From Ilyomonas sp963847085 (GTDB taxonomy: Bacteria > Bacteroidota > Bacteroidia > Chitinophagales > Chitinophagaceae), in the NCBI GenBank assembly GCA_963847085.1, contig CAWJYO010000011.1, positions 124,001 through 188,000 on the forward strand: 64,000 bases of DNA, read 5' to 3'. The notes under the pieces are model-generated. The model ran no database searches. It was not told where the DNA came from and worked only from the letters and a program-made list of their open reading frames with translations. Below are positions 36,432-46,000 of this stretch, one piece after another (within the stretch, counting starts at the first letter, position 1; each line of letters opens with the position of its first letter). The translations under genes were made by a program, and so were the position numbers.

Positions 36432-36713
36432 TTAAAATTGTGAGCCGCCTGCAATGGCGGGAACAATACTAATAACAGATGATTCAACAACGTTTGTTTG
36501 TTGTTGCTGAAGATTGCGGATATCGTCTTCTCCAATAAAAATATTGATGAAAGGACGCACACGTTCTTCCGTATCAAACAAGTGTTTTTTTAAATCAGGA
36601 AATTGATTGGTAAGCTCATTCAAAACCTCTTGCACATTGGTTCCACTAACAGCCACTTTTGTTGAATTTCCTGTGAATTTACGCAAAGGTGTAGGTATTA
36701 TTACGGTTGCCAT
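36432..36713 (-). CDS. MoaD/ThiS family sulfur-carrier protein with residues after the GG
   Basis: 93 residues with the ubiquitin-like fold pattern: 'VIIPTPLRKFTGNSTKVAVSG', 'VQEVLNELTNQFPDLKKHLF', 'RPFINIFIGEDDIRNL', 'VVESSVISIVPAIAGGSQF'. The C-terminal GG is followed by Ser-Gln-Phe, so it must be trimmed before adenylation; a JAMM peptidase that could do so is encoded directly upstream. Members with such tails occur in QbsE- and HcyS-like systems that supply sulfur for a small molecule rather than for molybdopterin or thiamine. Confidence 0.85.
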   Translation of the reverse strand: MATVIIPTPLRKFTGNSTKVAVSGTNVQEVLNELTNQFPDLKKHLFDTEERVRPFINIFIGEDDIRNLQQQQTNVVESSVISIVPAIAGGSQF

Positions 36714-37154
36714 AATTGGTATTACTTTTCTGTATGCTATTTTGGTTACAAATAATGGGTTCTTCTTTTAATGCAAAAGTATCATCTAACCGCCAGCTTC
36801 TGGCTGATGAGATTTTGTTTTTATAAACAGAAATAATAAGGTAAGAAAAATTAGGAAAAGCGTTTTGTACATCTTTGCCCGAAGGCACGGCATCCCAATT
36901 GGGATGAGAATGATAAACACCCAACAACTTTAGCTCCTTTTCGTCGGCTTCTTTTTCAGCTTTTTTATATTCTCCACTGAAATTAAAAACTCTTTTTCGC
37001 CTGACTTTGAAACATTTTTACACACAATCACTTTTGTTACAATTCTATTTTCATTGTTTTCTTTTCCCAGCAAAAATCCACAACACTCAACCGGGTAGCT
37101 TTCAATTGCTTCCCTGATAAGCGCATTATAACTTTGTGTGGGCAATAACAACAT
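36679..37154 (-). CDS. JAMM/Mov34 (M67 family) metallopeptidase (frame broken near 36961)
   Basis: N-terminal part 'MLLLPTQSYNALIREAIESYPVECCGFLLGKENN' carries the family's E-x-C-G-F-L-L-G; after the break comes 'LLGVYHSHPNWDAVPSGKDV', the zinc motif H-S-H-P-x(8)-D. The halves join as VENIKKAEKEADEKELKLLG if the A-run at 36961-36966 is one base short. A second change (one C too many at 36757-36759) would turn the tail into 'EEPLFVTKIAYRKVIPI' and put it in frame with the following ThiS-like gene. Deubiquitinase-like enzyme that most likely exposes the GG terminus of the carrier. Confidence 0.8.
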
Positions 37155-37175
37155 ATTGTGTTGGTGTTTTGTTTG

Positions 37176-38589
37176 TCAGGCAATGCTCATATCGGCTGGT
37201 TGCTTTTCTTTTAATAAGTATTCAATTTGGCCAAACCATTTGGTTCCTCCTAAACTATCTGCTAAAATAGGAACGGTTAATCCGTAATCCTTCACGGCTG
37301 CCTTCTCGATGGAAAGGAATTTAGGATGCAAGCCCCAATGCAAAATGTTCACGGTATCTTGTTTGTCAACGTCAGTTAAGGATTCACTTACCAATGCAAT
37401 TAAGTGTTTGGTGAGCGTTTGTTTTAGCTCAATTTCACTGGTTATTGTTTTCAATTCATTTATGGCATTTAGCAAAGTTCCTTTTTCTACCGGGCAAATT
37501 TTTGAAATCAAAATATCACCTTCTTCATTATACCATTTGTGTTTGAATTCATACACATTAATGAGCAAATTCAAATCATCGGGATGCGACCAATCGAGTT
37601 GTCCCCGGAAGAATTTTTCAATATATCCCGGAGGGTTGCCTTTAAAAATAACAGGAATGTTTCGCTTTGATAACTGAATGTAATACAGAGCCACTTCCAA
37701 GCTTTCAACCGGCCATTCTAAATTTTTTACAATCAAAAAATTGCAATGTCCTTTTTGCGAATGAATAACGCCATTTAACATCAATATAGCCGCTTCTTTT
37801 GCATTTTGCGCAGTTACATATTTACCCGGCGAATGTATGGCGATGTAATTGCTCAGGCGGCTATCCGCTTCCAGTTCATCATTCATTAAACTGTTATCAA
37901 TAATGTGTGTAAACCTCGCCATTGAGTATAAAACGCGACCTGTTCTTGCAAACACATCAAAAATATATTCGCAAAATTTTTTGGTTTGTGCATATACTTC
38001 ATTCGTAAAATAACGACTGGCTTTTCCGGTTGAAGAAAACACGCATTGTTGAACGCTGCCTGTGGCTTCGCAAGCGGTTGCTATGTTGAAAGAGCCGATA
38101 ACATTAGTTTGAAACGCATCGCTGGCATTACGTTCAGCATAGCCGGGACTGCGCTGCGCTGCGGTATGAAATACAAACTGCGGTTGATATTTTTTGAACA
38201 AAAACAAAACATCGTTTTCGTTCCTGATGTCACAAACAACAGCAGTTATTCTTTCATCAGAAAACTGATTAGGCTGTGCTTTGTTTTTATCAAGAATTAC
38301 AATTTGTTTTACATCAAACCTTAGCAATTCGTTTACAAGAATCGTTCCTACACAACCCAAACCTCCGGTTACAATGCAAACGCTGTTTTGTAATTGTTGA
38401 TTGATAAGGTGTGAATGGAAGATTTATTTTTCTTCCCAAAGAAGGCTCAAAAGGATTACGGTCAAGCCTGCCTTGTTCCGCGTAAACGTCAATGAGTTGT
38501 TTAGTGAGTTCGGTGAGTTCGGTAAACGCATCTTGCTGTTGAACATTGGGAGATAATTGCCAGATACGTTTATAAAGTTCTTCAGTCAT
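37176..38589 (-). CDS. NAD-dependent epimerase/dehydratase, CapD-like (frame broken near 38400)
   Basis: An N-terminal helical region (MTEELYKRIWQLSPNVQQ... ending NPFEPSLGRKINLPFTPYQ) precedes a Rossmann fold. Dropping the A at 38400 joins it to 'QQLQNSVCIVTGGLGCVGTILVNELL' with the G-x-x-G-x-x-G cofactor motif, followed by 'KYQPQFVFHTAAQRSPG' and a 'YAQTKKFCE' (Y-x-x-x-K catalytic pair). The family acts on nucleotide-activated sugars. As first gene of the ThiS/JAMM/E1 operon it may supply the acceptor for the mobilised sulfur. Substrate unknown. Confidence 0.78.
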
Positions 38590-38786
38590 GTTGAGTGGTT
38601 GTCAATTTCTCAATAAAACATACTTCTGATGAAACACATTTTTGAAAGAAAAGAGTAACACAGTTTACTCATCGAGAGTATGCTTTATTGTTGCAAATTA
38701 CAATATTTCTGAATGAAAGATAGAAACCGGTGTTTTTAGTTCTATTTTAAACACTGAAGTGATAAAGAGAAAATACGATAAAACCA

Positions 38787-38818
38787 AAAGCCTCTTTTTG
38801 AAGAGGCTTTGTTTTTAC
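38787..38818 (-). terminator. Terminator downstream of the outer-membrane barrel gene
   Basis: AAAGCCTCTT (38787-38796) and AAGAGGCTTT (38801-38810) pair around TTTG. The gene on the minus strand stops 21 bp away at 38839. The flank GTAAAAACAAA (38808-38818, inverted) is a variant of the window's recurring motif. Confidence 0.75.
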
Positions 38819-38838
38819 AATAAAAACCATATTCTCTG

Positions 38839-39522
38839 TTAGAATTTAAATGCCAAACCACCGGAAGCTATGTATTTGCCATAGCCTGCTTCCAAAAAAA
38901 TTCCGGCACGTGGAGTGAGATTGAATTTAGCTCCCAACGATACCTGGTAGGCAAGTGGAGAAGGCTCATCAATGCCATTGGTTTTACCTCCTGTTGCATC
39001 AGTATAACTTTGTGTCCAGTTTGTAAATCCAATAGCTGTTCGCAGGTAAGGCGATACTGCCCTGCTGTAGGTTGGAAAGTAAGAAACAACATTTAGCATC
39101 AGGCTCCAGTTTTCAAATCGGCCTGTTAAGTCGGGCACATTGCTGTTGTTATTGTATGCGTAATAAGGCTGCGTTACTTTGCCATAGGTTCCCATTACAC
39201 CAATGCTCATAAAACGACTGAACTGATAATCAACTGCGCCTGTAAAAGGTCCTGCCTGGGCCGTTGCATTGCCTTTATATAGATTATAAAACGAGGCAAA
39301 ATATTGTTTGTCGAGATTTGGGAAACCATAGCCAAGGCTAATATTTAAGCTGGGTTGAAACGCTGGATATTGCGGTTGCTGCTGTCTCGGCCGGTAACGA
39401 CCTCTCATGCCACCATAACCACCATATCCATAAGGCCTGCCAATAATAATGCTTCCTCCAAATTGTGCATCGGCCGCTATACTTGCGGCTGCCAGCAACA
39501 ACATCAAAACCACTTTTTTCAT
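38839..39522 (-). CDS. Outer membrane beta-barrel protein (porin family)
   Basis: 227 residues from the ATG at 39520-39522, with signal peptide MKKVVLMLLLAAASIAADAQ. A Gly/Tyr/Arg-rich stretch (PYGYGGYGGMRGRYRPRQ) follows, then alternating beta strands: 'LNISLGYGFPNLDKQYF', 'GPFTGAVDYQFSRFMSIGVMGTYG', 'NWSLMLNVVSYF', 'SPYLRTAIGFTNW' and a final strand ending in Phe (GGLAFKF), as in barrel proteins recognised by BamA. Function unknown. Upstream ATG at 39555 would add 11 residues before the signal peptide and is less likely. Confidence 0.8.
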   Translation of the reverse strand: MKKVVLMLLLAAASIAADAQFGGSIIIGRPYGYGGYGGMRGRYRPRQQQPQYPAFQPSLNISLGYGFPNLDKQYFASFYNLYKGNATAQAGPFTGAVDYQFSRFMSIGVMGTYGKVTQPYYAYNNNSNVPDLTGRFENWSLMLNVVSYFPTYSRAVSPYLRTAIGFTNWTQSYTDATGGKTNGIDEPSPLAYQVSLGAKFNLTPRAGIFLEAGYGKYIASGGLAFKF

Positions 39523-39754
39523 ACAAAGAATTTTTATGAAAGATGGATTTTGCAAGAAGAAGTTTAATGAAAAGAAGCAAGATTTAAGAAAACGAGAAAG
39601 GGAGATTAAAGGTATAAGATGTAAGAATCAAGAAATAAGATGACTGTAGTAAAACAATAATTATTAACGAAAATAAAAGAATAAAACTCCCAAAATTTTC
39701 TTCCGCTCTTCTTCGTAAATTTTCGTGTTCTCTGTGCATTTGTAGTTCAAGATA

Positions 39755-42421
39755 TTACATAATCGTTTCCAAAATTTCAACCAGTTCGCTGTCGGTTTTT
39801 ACCAATACTTCGCGTGCTTTGCTGCCAACGTTTTTACCAACAATTCCGGCAGCTTCCAATTGGTCCATTAAACGTCCTGCACGGTTATAACCCAATTTCA
39901 TTTTGCGTTGAATTAATGACGTGCTTCCAATTTGATTCGCCACAATCAACTTCGCTGCATCTTCAAACAGTGGATCACGATCAGCAGCATCAAACTCTTT
40001 ACCCGCCAATTCTTTTTCATCTTCAAATTCAGGCAAATAATATTGCTCAGGAAAGTTCTCCTGGTAACCGATAAACTCAGCCACTTTTTCTACTTCCGGC
40101 GTATCAACAAAAGCACATTGCAAGCGCGTGATTTCACCATTATAACTAATCAGCATATCGCCTTTTCCAATCAATTGTTCAGCGCCACCTGCATCTAAAA
40201 TGGTACGGCTGTCTATCTTGCTCGAAACCTTAAAAGCAATGCGCGCAGGGAAATTGGCTTTGATGGTTCCGGTAATGATGTTTACAGAAGGTCGTTGTGT
40301 TGCAATGATTAAATGAATGCCAACCGCGCGGGCAAGCTGCGCAAGCCGCGCAATAGGCATTTCCACTTCTTTGCCAGCGGTCATAATCAGGTCGGCAAAC
40401 TCATCAACTACCAAAACAATAAAGGGTAAAAACTGATGTCCTTTTTGTGGGTTCAATCTTCGTTTTACAAACTTTTCATTGTACTCTTTTATGTTGCGGC
40501 AACCAGCTTCTTTCAACAAATCATAACGGTTGTCCATCTCAATGCACAAGGCATTCAAAGTATAAATTACTTTCTTCGTATCGGTGATGATAGACTCTTC
40601 TTCGCCGGGCAATTTGGCAAGAAAATGTTTTTCAATTACACGATACAAACTCAATTCAACTTTCTTCGGATCAACCAAAACAAACTTCAATTGCGATGGA
40701 TGTTTTTTGTATAAAAGCGAAACCAAAAGTGTATTAATACCAACCGATTTTCCCTGCCCTGTTGCACCTGCCATCAGCAAATGCGGCATGGAAGCAAGGT
40801 CAACAATAAAGTTTTCGTTATCTATTTTTTTGCCAATGGCAATGGGCAAAGAGAAGTTGTTGTTCTGAAATTTTTCCGATGCCAGCAAGGTTTTCATGCT
40901 GACCACCGTTTTGCGAACATTGGGCACTTCAATACCAATGGTGCCTTTGCCCGGAATGGGGGCAATAATACGAATGCCAAGCGCAGCAAGGCTTAGCGCA
41001 ATATCATCTTCTAAATTTTTAATGCGGCTGATGCGCACACCTGGCGCAGGAACAATCTCATACAAGGTTACTGTCGGGCCAACCGTGGCAGCAATTTTTT
41101 GTATCGAAATATCGTAGTTCTTCAGGGTTTCAATAATCTGGTTTTTGTTAGCTTCGAGCTCCTCAGCATCATGCACAATCTTTTCGCTGCCATGTGTTTC
41201 TAACAAATCCAAAGTTGGCATTTTATAATCTTTCAAATCCAACATCGGGTCATAATCTGCCTTGGTAACAGCAGGGTTTGTTTTTACCGATAAAGCAGCA
41301 ACTGATTCTTCAGCCGTTTCGTTGTCCAGCACTTCTTTTATTTCTAAAGAAGGCATTTCAACAATGTTTGGTTTTGCATCATTTTTGACACTGACAAGCT
41401 TTGCAGAAGGCTGATAAAAGGTAGGCAAATGGTCCACTTCAAACAGGGCATCGTTGCTGTATAAATCGTTTACAACAAACTCAGGCTCATTGTTACGAAA
41501 TGCAGTATTGGCAAGCGTTTCAGACGGTTCTTCATCTATTATGAAAGGTTCTTCATCATCAAGCTCTTCATGTTTGTTTTTACCCTCTTTTTCAGTGAGA
41601 ACAAACTGGTGCAGGTCGTCTGCCACTTCAGTTTGTCTTGGCATTACCACCGTTACGCTTTTATTGTTTCCCTTTAAAATATTTGGAGTGTCAGGTTGTT
41701 TTTCTGTAGATAAAACTTCGGGTTCTGCAACTTTTGGTTTTGCCTCATTTTGAGGAGTAAAGGGTGTTGGTTGATCATCAGTTGTAACGAGCCTCTTTTT
41801 TCGTTCAGGCAATCGAAAGGTTGGATTAAAGCGCCAGATTACATAAGTAAAAAGAGCAAACGAAAGAAGAGTTCCCGTACCTACTTTTCCAATCCATTTT
41901 ACCAGCCATTGTTCCATCAACTCTCCTACTGCACCGCCAAACGAAAAGCTTGCGCCGATGGTAAAAAACGAAAGTGTAACGCTGACTATAATCAAGCCAA
42001 CCAACACATATTTTACATTGCGAAGAAGGCTGAATACTTTTTTGTCGAACAATAAATTAACGCCTGCAATAAAGAAGAAAGTACAGAAAAAATAAGAAGC
42101 TAAACCAAAGCCATAATCAATACAATAATGAGCAATGTAGGCACCCAGAACACCCAGCAAATTAGCCACCTGAATATCGGTAGTGCTAAAAATTTTTACA
42201 CCTAACTGCTGCACTTTATCGCCGTCTTCCTGCCATGTAAAAAGGTAAGAGGTAAATGCTATGAACAAAAACAAACATACCAATAAGCTAACTGCACCCA
42301 TCATTTTACGGGTACGATCGTCTTTTGCAACTTCCTGCAAGGTTACCTGCGTTTCCTTATCAGCCCTTAATTCTTCAGGCTTGGGTTCATCCGCAACTTT
42401 CTTTTTTAGTCGGTTCGCCAT
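39755..42421 (-). CDS. ftsK: DNA translocase FtsK/SpoIIIE
   Basis: 888 residues from the ATG at 42419-42421. Four membrane helices lie in the first 200 residues, then a charged linker, then the motor: 'PHLLMAGATGQGKSVGINTL' (Walker A), 'FIVLVVDEFADLIMTAGKEVE' (Walker B), 'HLIIATQRPSVNIITGTIKANFPARIAFKVSSKIDSRTILD', and a C-terminal winged-helix gamma domain ('QIGSTSLIQRKMKLGYNRAGRLMDQLEAAGIVG') that reads orienting sequences. It moves chromosome ends through the septum for dimer resolution. Confidence 0.95.
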   Translation of the reverse strand: MANRLKKKVADEPKPEELRADKETQVTLQEVAKDDRTRKMMGAVSLLVCLFLFIAFTSYLFTWQEDGDKVQQLGVKIFSTTDIQVANLLGVLGAYIAHYCIDYGFGLASYFFCTFFFIAGVNLLFDKKVFSLLRNVKYVLVGLIIVSVTLSFFTIGASFSFGGAVGELMEQWLVKWIGKVGTGTLLSFALFTYVIWRFNPTFRLPERKKRLVTTDDQPTPFTPQNEAKPKVAEPEVLSTEKQPDTPNILKGNNKSVTVVMPRQTEVADDLHQFVLTEKEGKNKHEELDDEEPFIIDEEPSETLANTAFRNNEPEFVVNDLYSNDALFEVDHLPTFYQPSAKLVSVKNDAKPNIVEMPSLEIKEVLDNETAEESVAALSVKTNPAVTKADYDPMLDLKDYKMPTLDLLETHGSEKIVHDAEELEANKNQIIETLKNYDISIQKIAATVGPTVTLYEIVPAPGVRISRIKNLEDDIALSLAALGIRIIAPIPGKGTIGIEVPNVRKTVVSMKTLLASEKFQNNNFSLPIAIGKKIDNENFIVDLASMPHLLMAGATGQGKSVGINTLLVSLLYKKHPSQLKFVLVDPKKVELSLYRVIEKHFLAKLPGEEESIITDTKKVIYTLNALCIEMDNRYDLLKEAGCRNIKEYNEKFVKRRLNPQKGHQFLPFIVLVVDEFADLIMTAGKEVEMPIARLAQLARAVGIHLIIATQRPSVNIITGTIKANFPARIAFKVSSKIDSRTILDAGGAEQLIGKGDMLISYNGEITRLQCAFVDTPEVEKVAEFIGYQENFPEQYYLPEFEDEKELAGKEFDAADRDPLFEDAAKLIVANQIGSTSLIQRKMKLGYNRAGRLMDQLEAAGIVGKNVGSKAREVLVKTDSELVEILETIM

Positions 42422-42553
42422 AATCAATAGTCGTGGTTCACAAACCTAAATCAATAACGAAGGTTTGCCAACAATCTGTATAAAGAATTGGGAGAAAAAA
42501 AGAACCCACATTCTTAAAAAAACGTGCAAAACCAAACCTGCTTTTTGAAGGAT

Positions 42554-42784
42554 TTAAAAGTTAGACTTGCTTTGATACAAATAGATAATGAGATAAAGAA
42601 AAAGCACAATGCAAAGAACGATATAGAAAATAAAGTTTCTTCTGCGGTCAATAATTTCGGAAATGCGACCTGTATGCTTTATTTTATGCAAACGGTTTTT
42701 GTTCCTGATAGCAAGCCAAAGAAAGAATATAATAAGAACACCTATTCCATAAGGAACAAGCTTTTCTAATAATTCTAAAACCAT
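42554..42784 (-). CDS. Small two-helix membrane protein, unknown function
   Basis: 76 residues: helix 1 'PYGIGVLIIFFLWLAI', a basic central loop (RNKNRLHKIKHTGRISEIIDRRR), helix 2 'FIFYIVLCIVLFLYLIIYLY'. The topology and positive loop look like a genuine small inner-membrane protein. It lies 126 bp upstream of ftsK on the same strand. No family recognised. Confidence 0.55.
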   Translation of the reverse strand: MVLELLEKLVPYGIGVLIIFFLWLAIRNKNRLHKIKHTGRISEIIDRRRNFIFYIVLCIVLFLYLIIYLYQSKSNF

Positions 42785-42959
42785 AATTGCGCAGCGGTTG
42801 TTGAATGAGGGATTTTAAGATAAAAACGTTTGTTAGGAGAACCATTTCGCCGCAAATGAAAACGATTTTGATGTTGAACCATTTTTGAAGCAAGCAAGTG
42901 TCTTACAAAATAAACGTAAAAACAAATGTATTGGTTTTTGCCAGTTATTTTCAACAAAT

Positions 42960-43025
42960 AAAATGATTTCAATAAAAAATTTCAGTCGGTCAGTATCGAC
43001 GAAACTTTTTTATTGAAATCATTTT
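42960..43025 (-). terminator. Long hairpin terminator of sprA
   Basis: 20-bp perfect arms at 42960-42979 and 43006-43025, continued inward by TTTC/GAAA and GTCG/CGAC. It starts 13 bp past the sprA stop codon. One of the strongest structures in the window. Confidence 0.85.
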
Positions 43026-43037
43026 ACACAATTTAAT

Positions 43038-46000
43038 TTATTGAGCCAGTGAAATGCGTATCTGCAAACCGGCCCGCGTAGTGGTTATTGGCGCTGATGT
43101 CGAGATGTAAGGAATGGTTCGTTGCTGATCGAAATACAACTGCAGGTTAATGCGGTTACTCAACACATAATCTATGGAAGGTTGTATGCTGATTACTTTT
43201 TGCCCGCCTGTGCTGTAAGCCGTTGCAAAATCAATGCGACTGTTGCTTTGTGCATCATCCCGTATGGAAAAATCAAGTCGAATATTTAAATCGTTGCCCT
43301 TTCCATTTTGCTGTGAATTCAGCTTTTTAAAACCTGGAATTTTAAACGGCAGGTTCACATTTTTCTTTCGTATGCTCGCACCAAACACTATTTCGCGGCT
43401 GTTCACTTCACTTAACTGATAATCTACCAAACTCAAACTTAGCTGGCGGCTTCGCTTATATTGAAAGTTAATATTGGTTTGATTAATAGTAGTTACATCG
43501 AAGCCAATCAACGGATTGAACTGCTCGGATATGGTAAGATTGGGTATCAAAAAGAAAGGCACAAAATTGCCCGATATAGGATCGGTAAATCCAGGCGTTC
43601 CATAATGCAGCGGATCGTAAAAATTCAATGCGCTGTTAAAGCTGTTCATACTCACCTGTCCGTTGTAACCATGTGTTATTGATATGTTGGTAAAAATGCT
43701 TGCCAGTGATGGAATTTTAGACAACCCTGTATAAGTAACGTGCCAGTTAGGCAACGCTTTAATTCCACCAAATGGATTTGTTTTTATGGTAGAATTGTTT
43801 TGACTGATTAACGCTACATCATTAGGGCTTTTGCCGGTGTAGGCAGCGATAAAAGCGGGTATCAGCACATCCTGTGAGTTACGCCCATAACCGTCTGCAA
43901 AGCCATCAGGTGTTAAGCCGCCGCTGTAATACTTGTTGTTTGCAGCCAACCGTCTTGAAATGGTGGAACGATAACTTTCAAACTGAATAAATGTTTTTGA
44001 AATCTCCGACGGATTGTGTTTTGAAAACAGAGTTTCAAAGCTAATGTATGATACATTAAAACCACCACTTGCATACGGACTTAAATGCCCGAAATGATTG
44101 CCGGTGCCAGTTGTATCTTTAAACAATTCAGTATAATCTTTACTGAATGTTTTTTCCACATTTACATCTATAATAAATTCTCGAATTGGCTCTAACTGTG
44201 CCGTGATACTCAGGTGCTGGTCAAACGTCTGACGGTACATGAGGTTAAAAGTGGAATCTTTGGTTATTGCACCCTGCGCCGCTTTTTTATTGAGCCAATT
44301 GCTATCCGGTTGTCGCCCGAAAACATAATCCAACCCGGGTTGCATCGTTTTAAAATTATTACCCAAAATCCGTGAAGTATCTGTATAACCAGGAACACGG
44401 CTGTTGTAGTTCTCACTATAATTTACCGATGCACGTTTTACCATTGTAAGCAATCTGCCAGCCGCTTTTTCCAAGCCACCCATTTCCGTCGGTTCGTTCA
44501 AAGCCGCTTGCCGCGCAGCTTTACGGGCATCGCGTTTTTGTCTGCGCCAGGTTTGCAATGCCTGCCTTTTTTGTTTTCCCTTCAAATCCTTGACAACATC
44601 AGCACGGGTACGCTGGCTGCTATCCAAGGTTTTTTGAGCCTCGTTTTGGTTTGGCGTAGCTCGTTTTGGCGCCTTCGGCGATGTTGGTAGATTGAACGAA
44701 TTTAAAAGCTTTGATTTTGCATACAATCTTGTAAAATCAAATTCGCCGTTCAAGCTGTTTTGCTGACCATTTTCCAGTGTATTTCCTAACTTCACAGCAA
44801 GCAAGCTCGCACCGATCCAATTGTAGTTGGTTGCATAATTATAGCGCGCCGTAATCCAATCGGCAAAAGGAAACTTGCTTAACGGAAGTGTATAACTTAT
44901 CGTTGCTCTTTGTTGATACAGTGTGTTGCGTCCGCCTTTCAAAAAATTATGAAGCACACTATCGCGCTTTTCTTTAGTATCCAACCGGCCGTACGGTTCG
45001 TCAACACGGGCAAAGTTGGTAGCATTAAAATCGAAGTTTATGCTACGGGTTAAATCCCAACGTGCGTTGTAATACCTGTCGAACGTAAAGTATTTATCGA
45101 AAGTAGTATCAACCCGCTCAATTTTGGTATCGCCCACATTTACGATACGCGGAACATACTCACCAAACTGCCGGTTAATATCAGCGCGGAAACTTAACAA
45201 CGATGGGTTGAGATTAAAATTGAAATCACGTGCAAAAGCAAGCCATGCGCTTTTGTTTTTGATCAATCTTTTAAACGGCTCTTTGTAATGTGCCTGGCTG
45301 GCATAAGTGTAGCCGAAACCGCCTCTTTGCCTTGTTATTTTATTTTCGGTTACGATAGGATTGGTTTGTAAAGTTTGGGTGAACGAATAGCTGAAATCGA
45401 AATTACTCAGACTCCACAATCTTGCTTTTAATTTAGGTTGCGCAAACCGAACATTAGTAAAGTTGAGCGTTTTAATGGTGGTAATATCTAATGCCGATTT
45501 GCGGAGCGAATCTTTGTTTTTGGTTATGCCCAATTTATATTTGTACTTAATGTCCAAATCATAAGGGTCGTATTCAGGAATTAAAATGGTTTTGTTTAAG
45601 CTTGCATAAACAGGTATCATAAATCCAAGCTTTTTGGGAAATAATTTTCCTGCATCAATATTCAACGCAGCATCATATTGCACCATACTATTTTTCGCTC
45701 TTTCGTTCACACGCTGTTCCAGTCCGCCCCAACCTGCTGTATAAGTATTTCCGGAAACGGATAGTGTACCCAGATCGGCAAGCTGCATGTCAACTCTTGC
45801 CAACCCTGCGCCTCCACCTTTTTCATTCAGTTCAGATAGCCGAAGTTCATCAAACCAAACCTCTGTGTTCGCTATAGCCGTGTTGCCAGCCGTTTTTGGA
45901 TTTTCAACAGCCATTAAAAAGCCACTTACCTCGCCTAAATTTGGATTGCCTAAAATTGAATACGTGCGATTGCCAACCTGCTCGCGGTAAATGGTACCCA

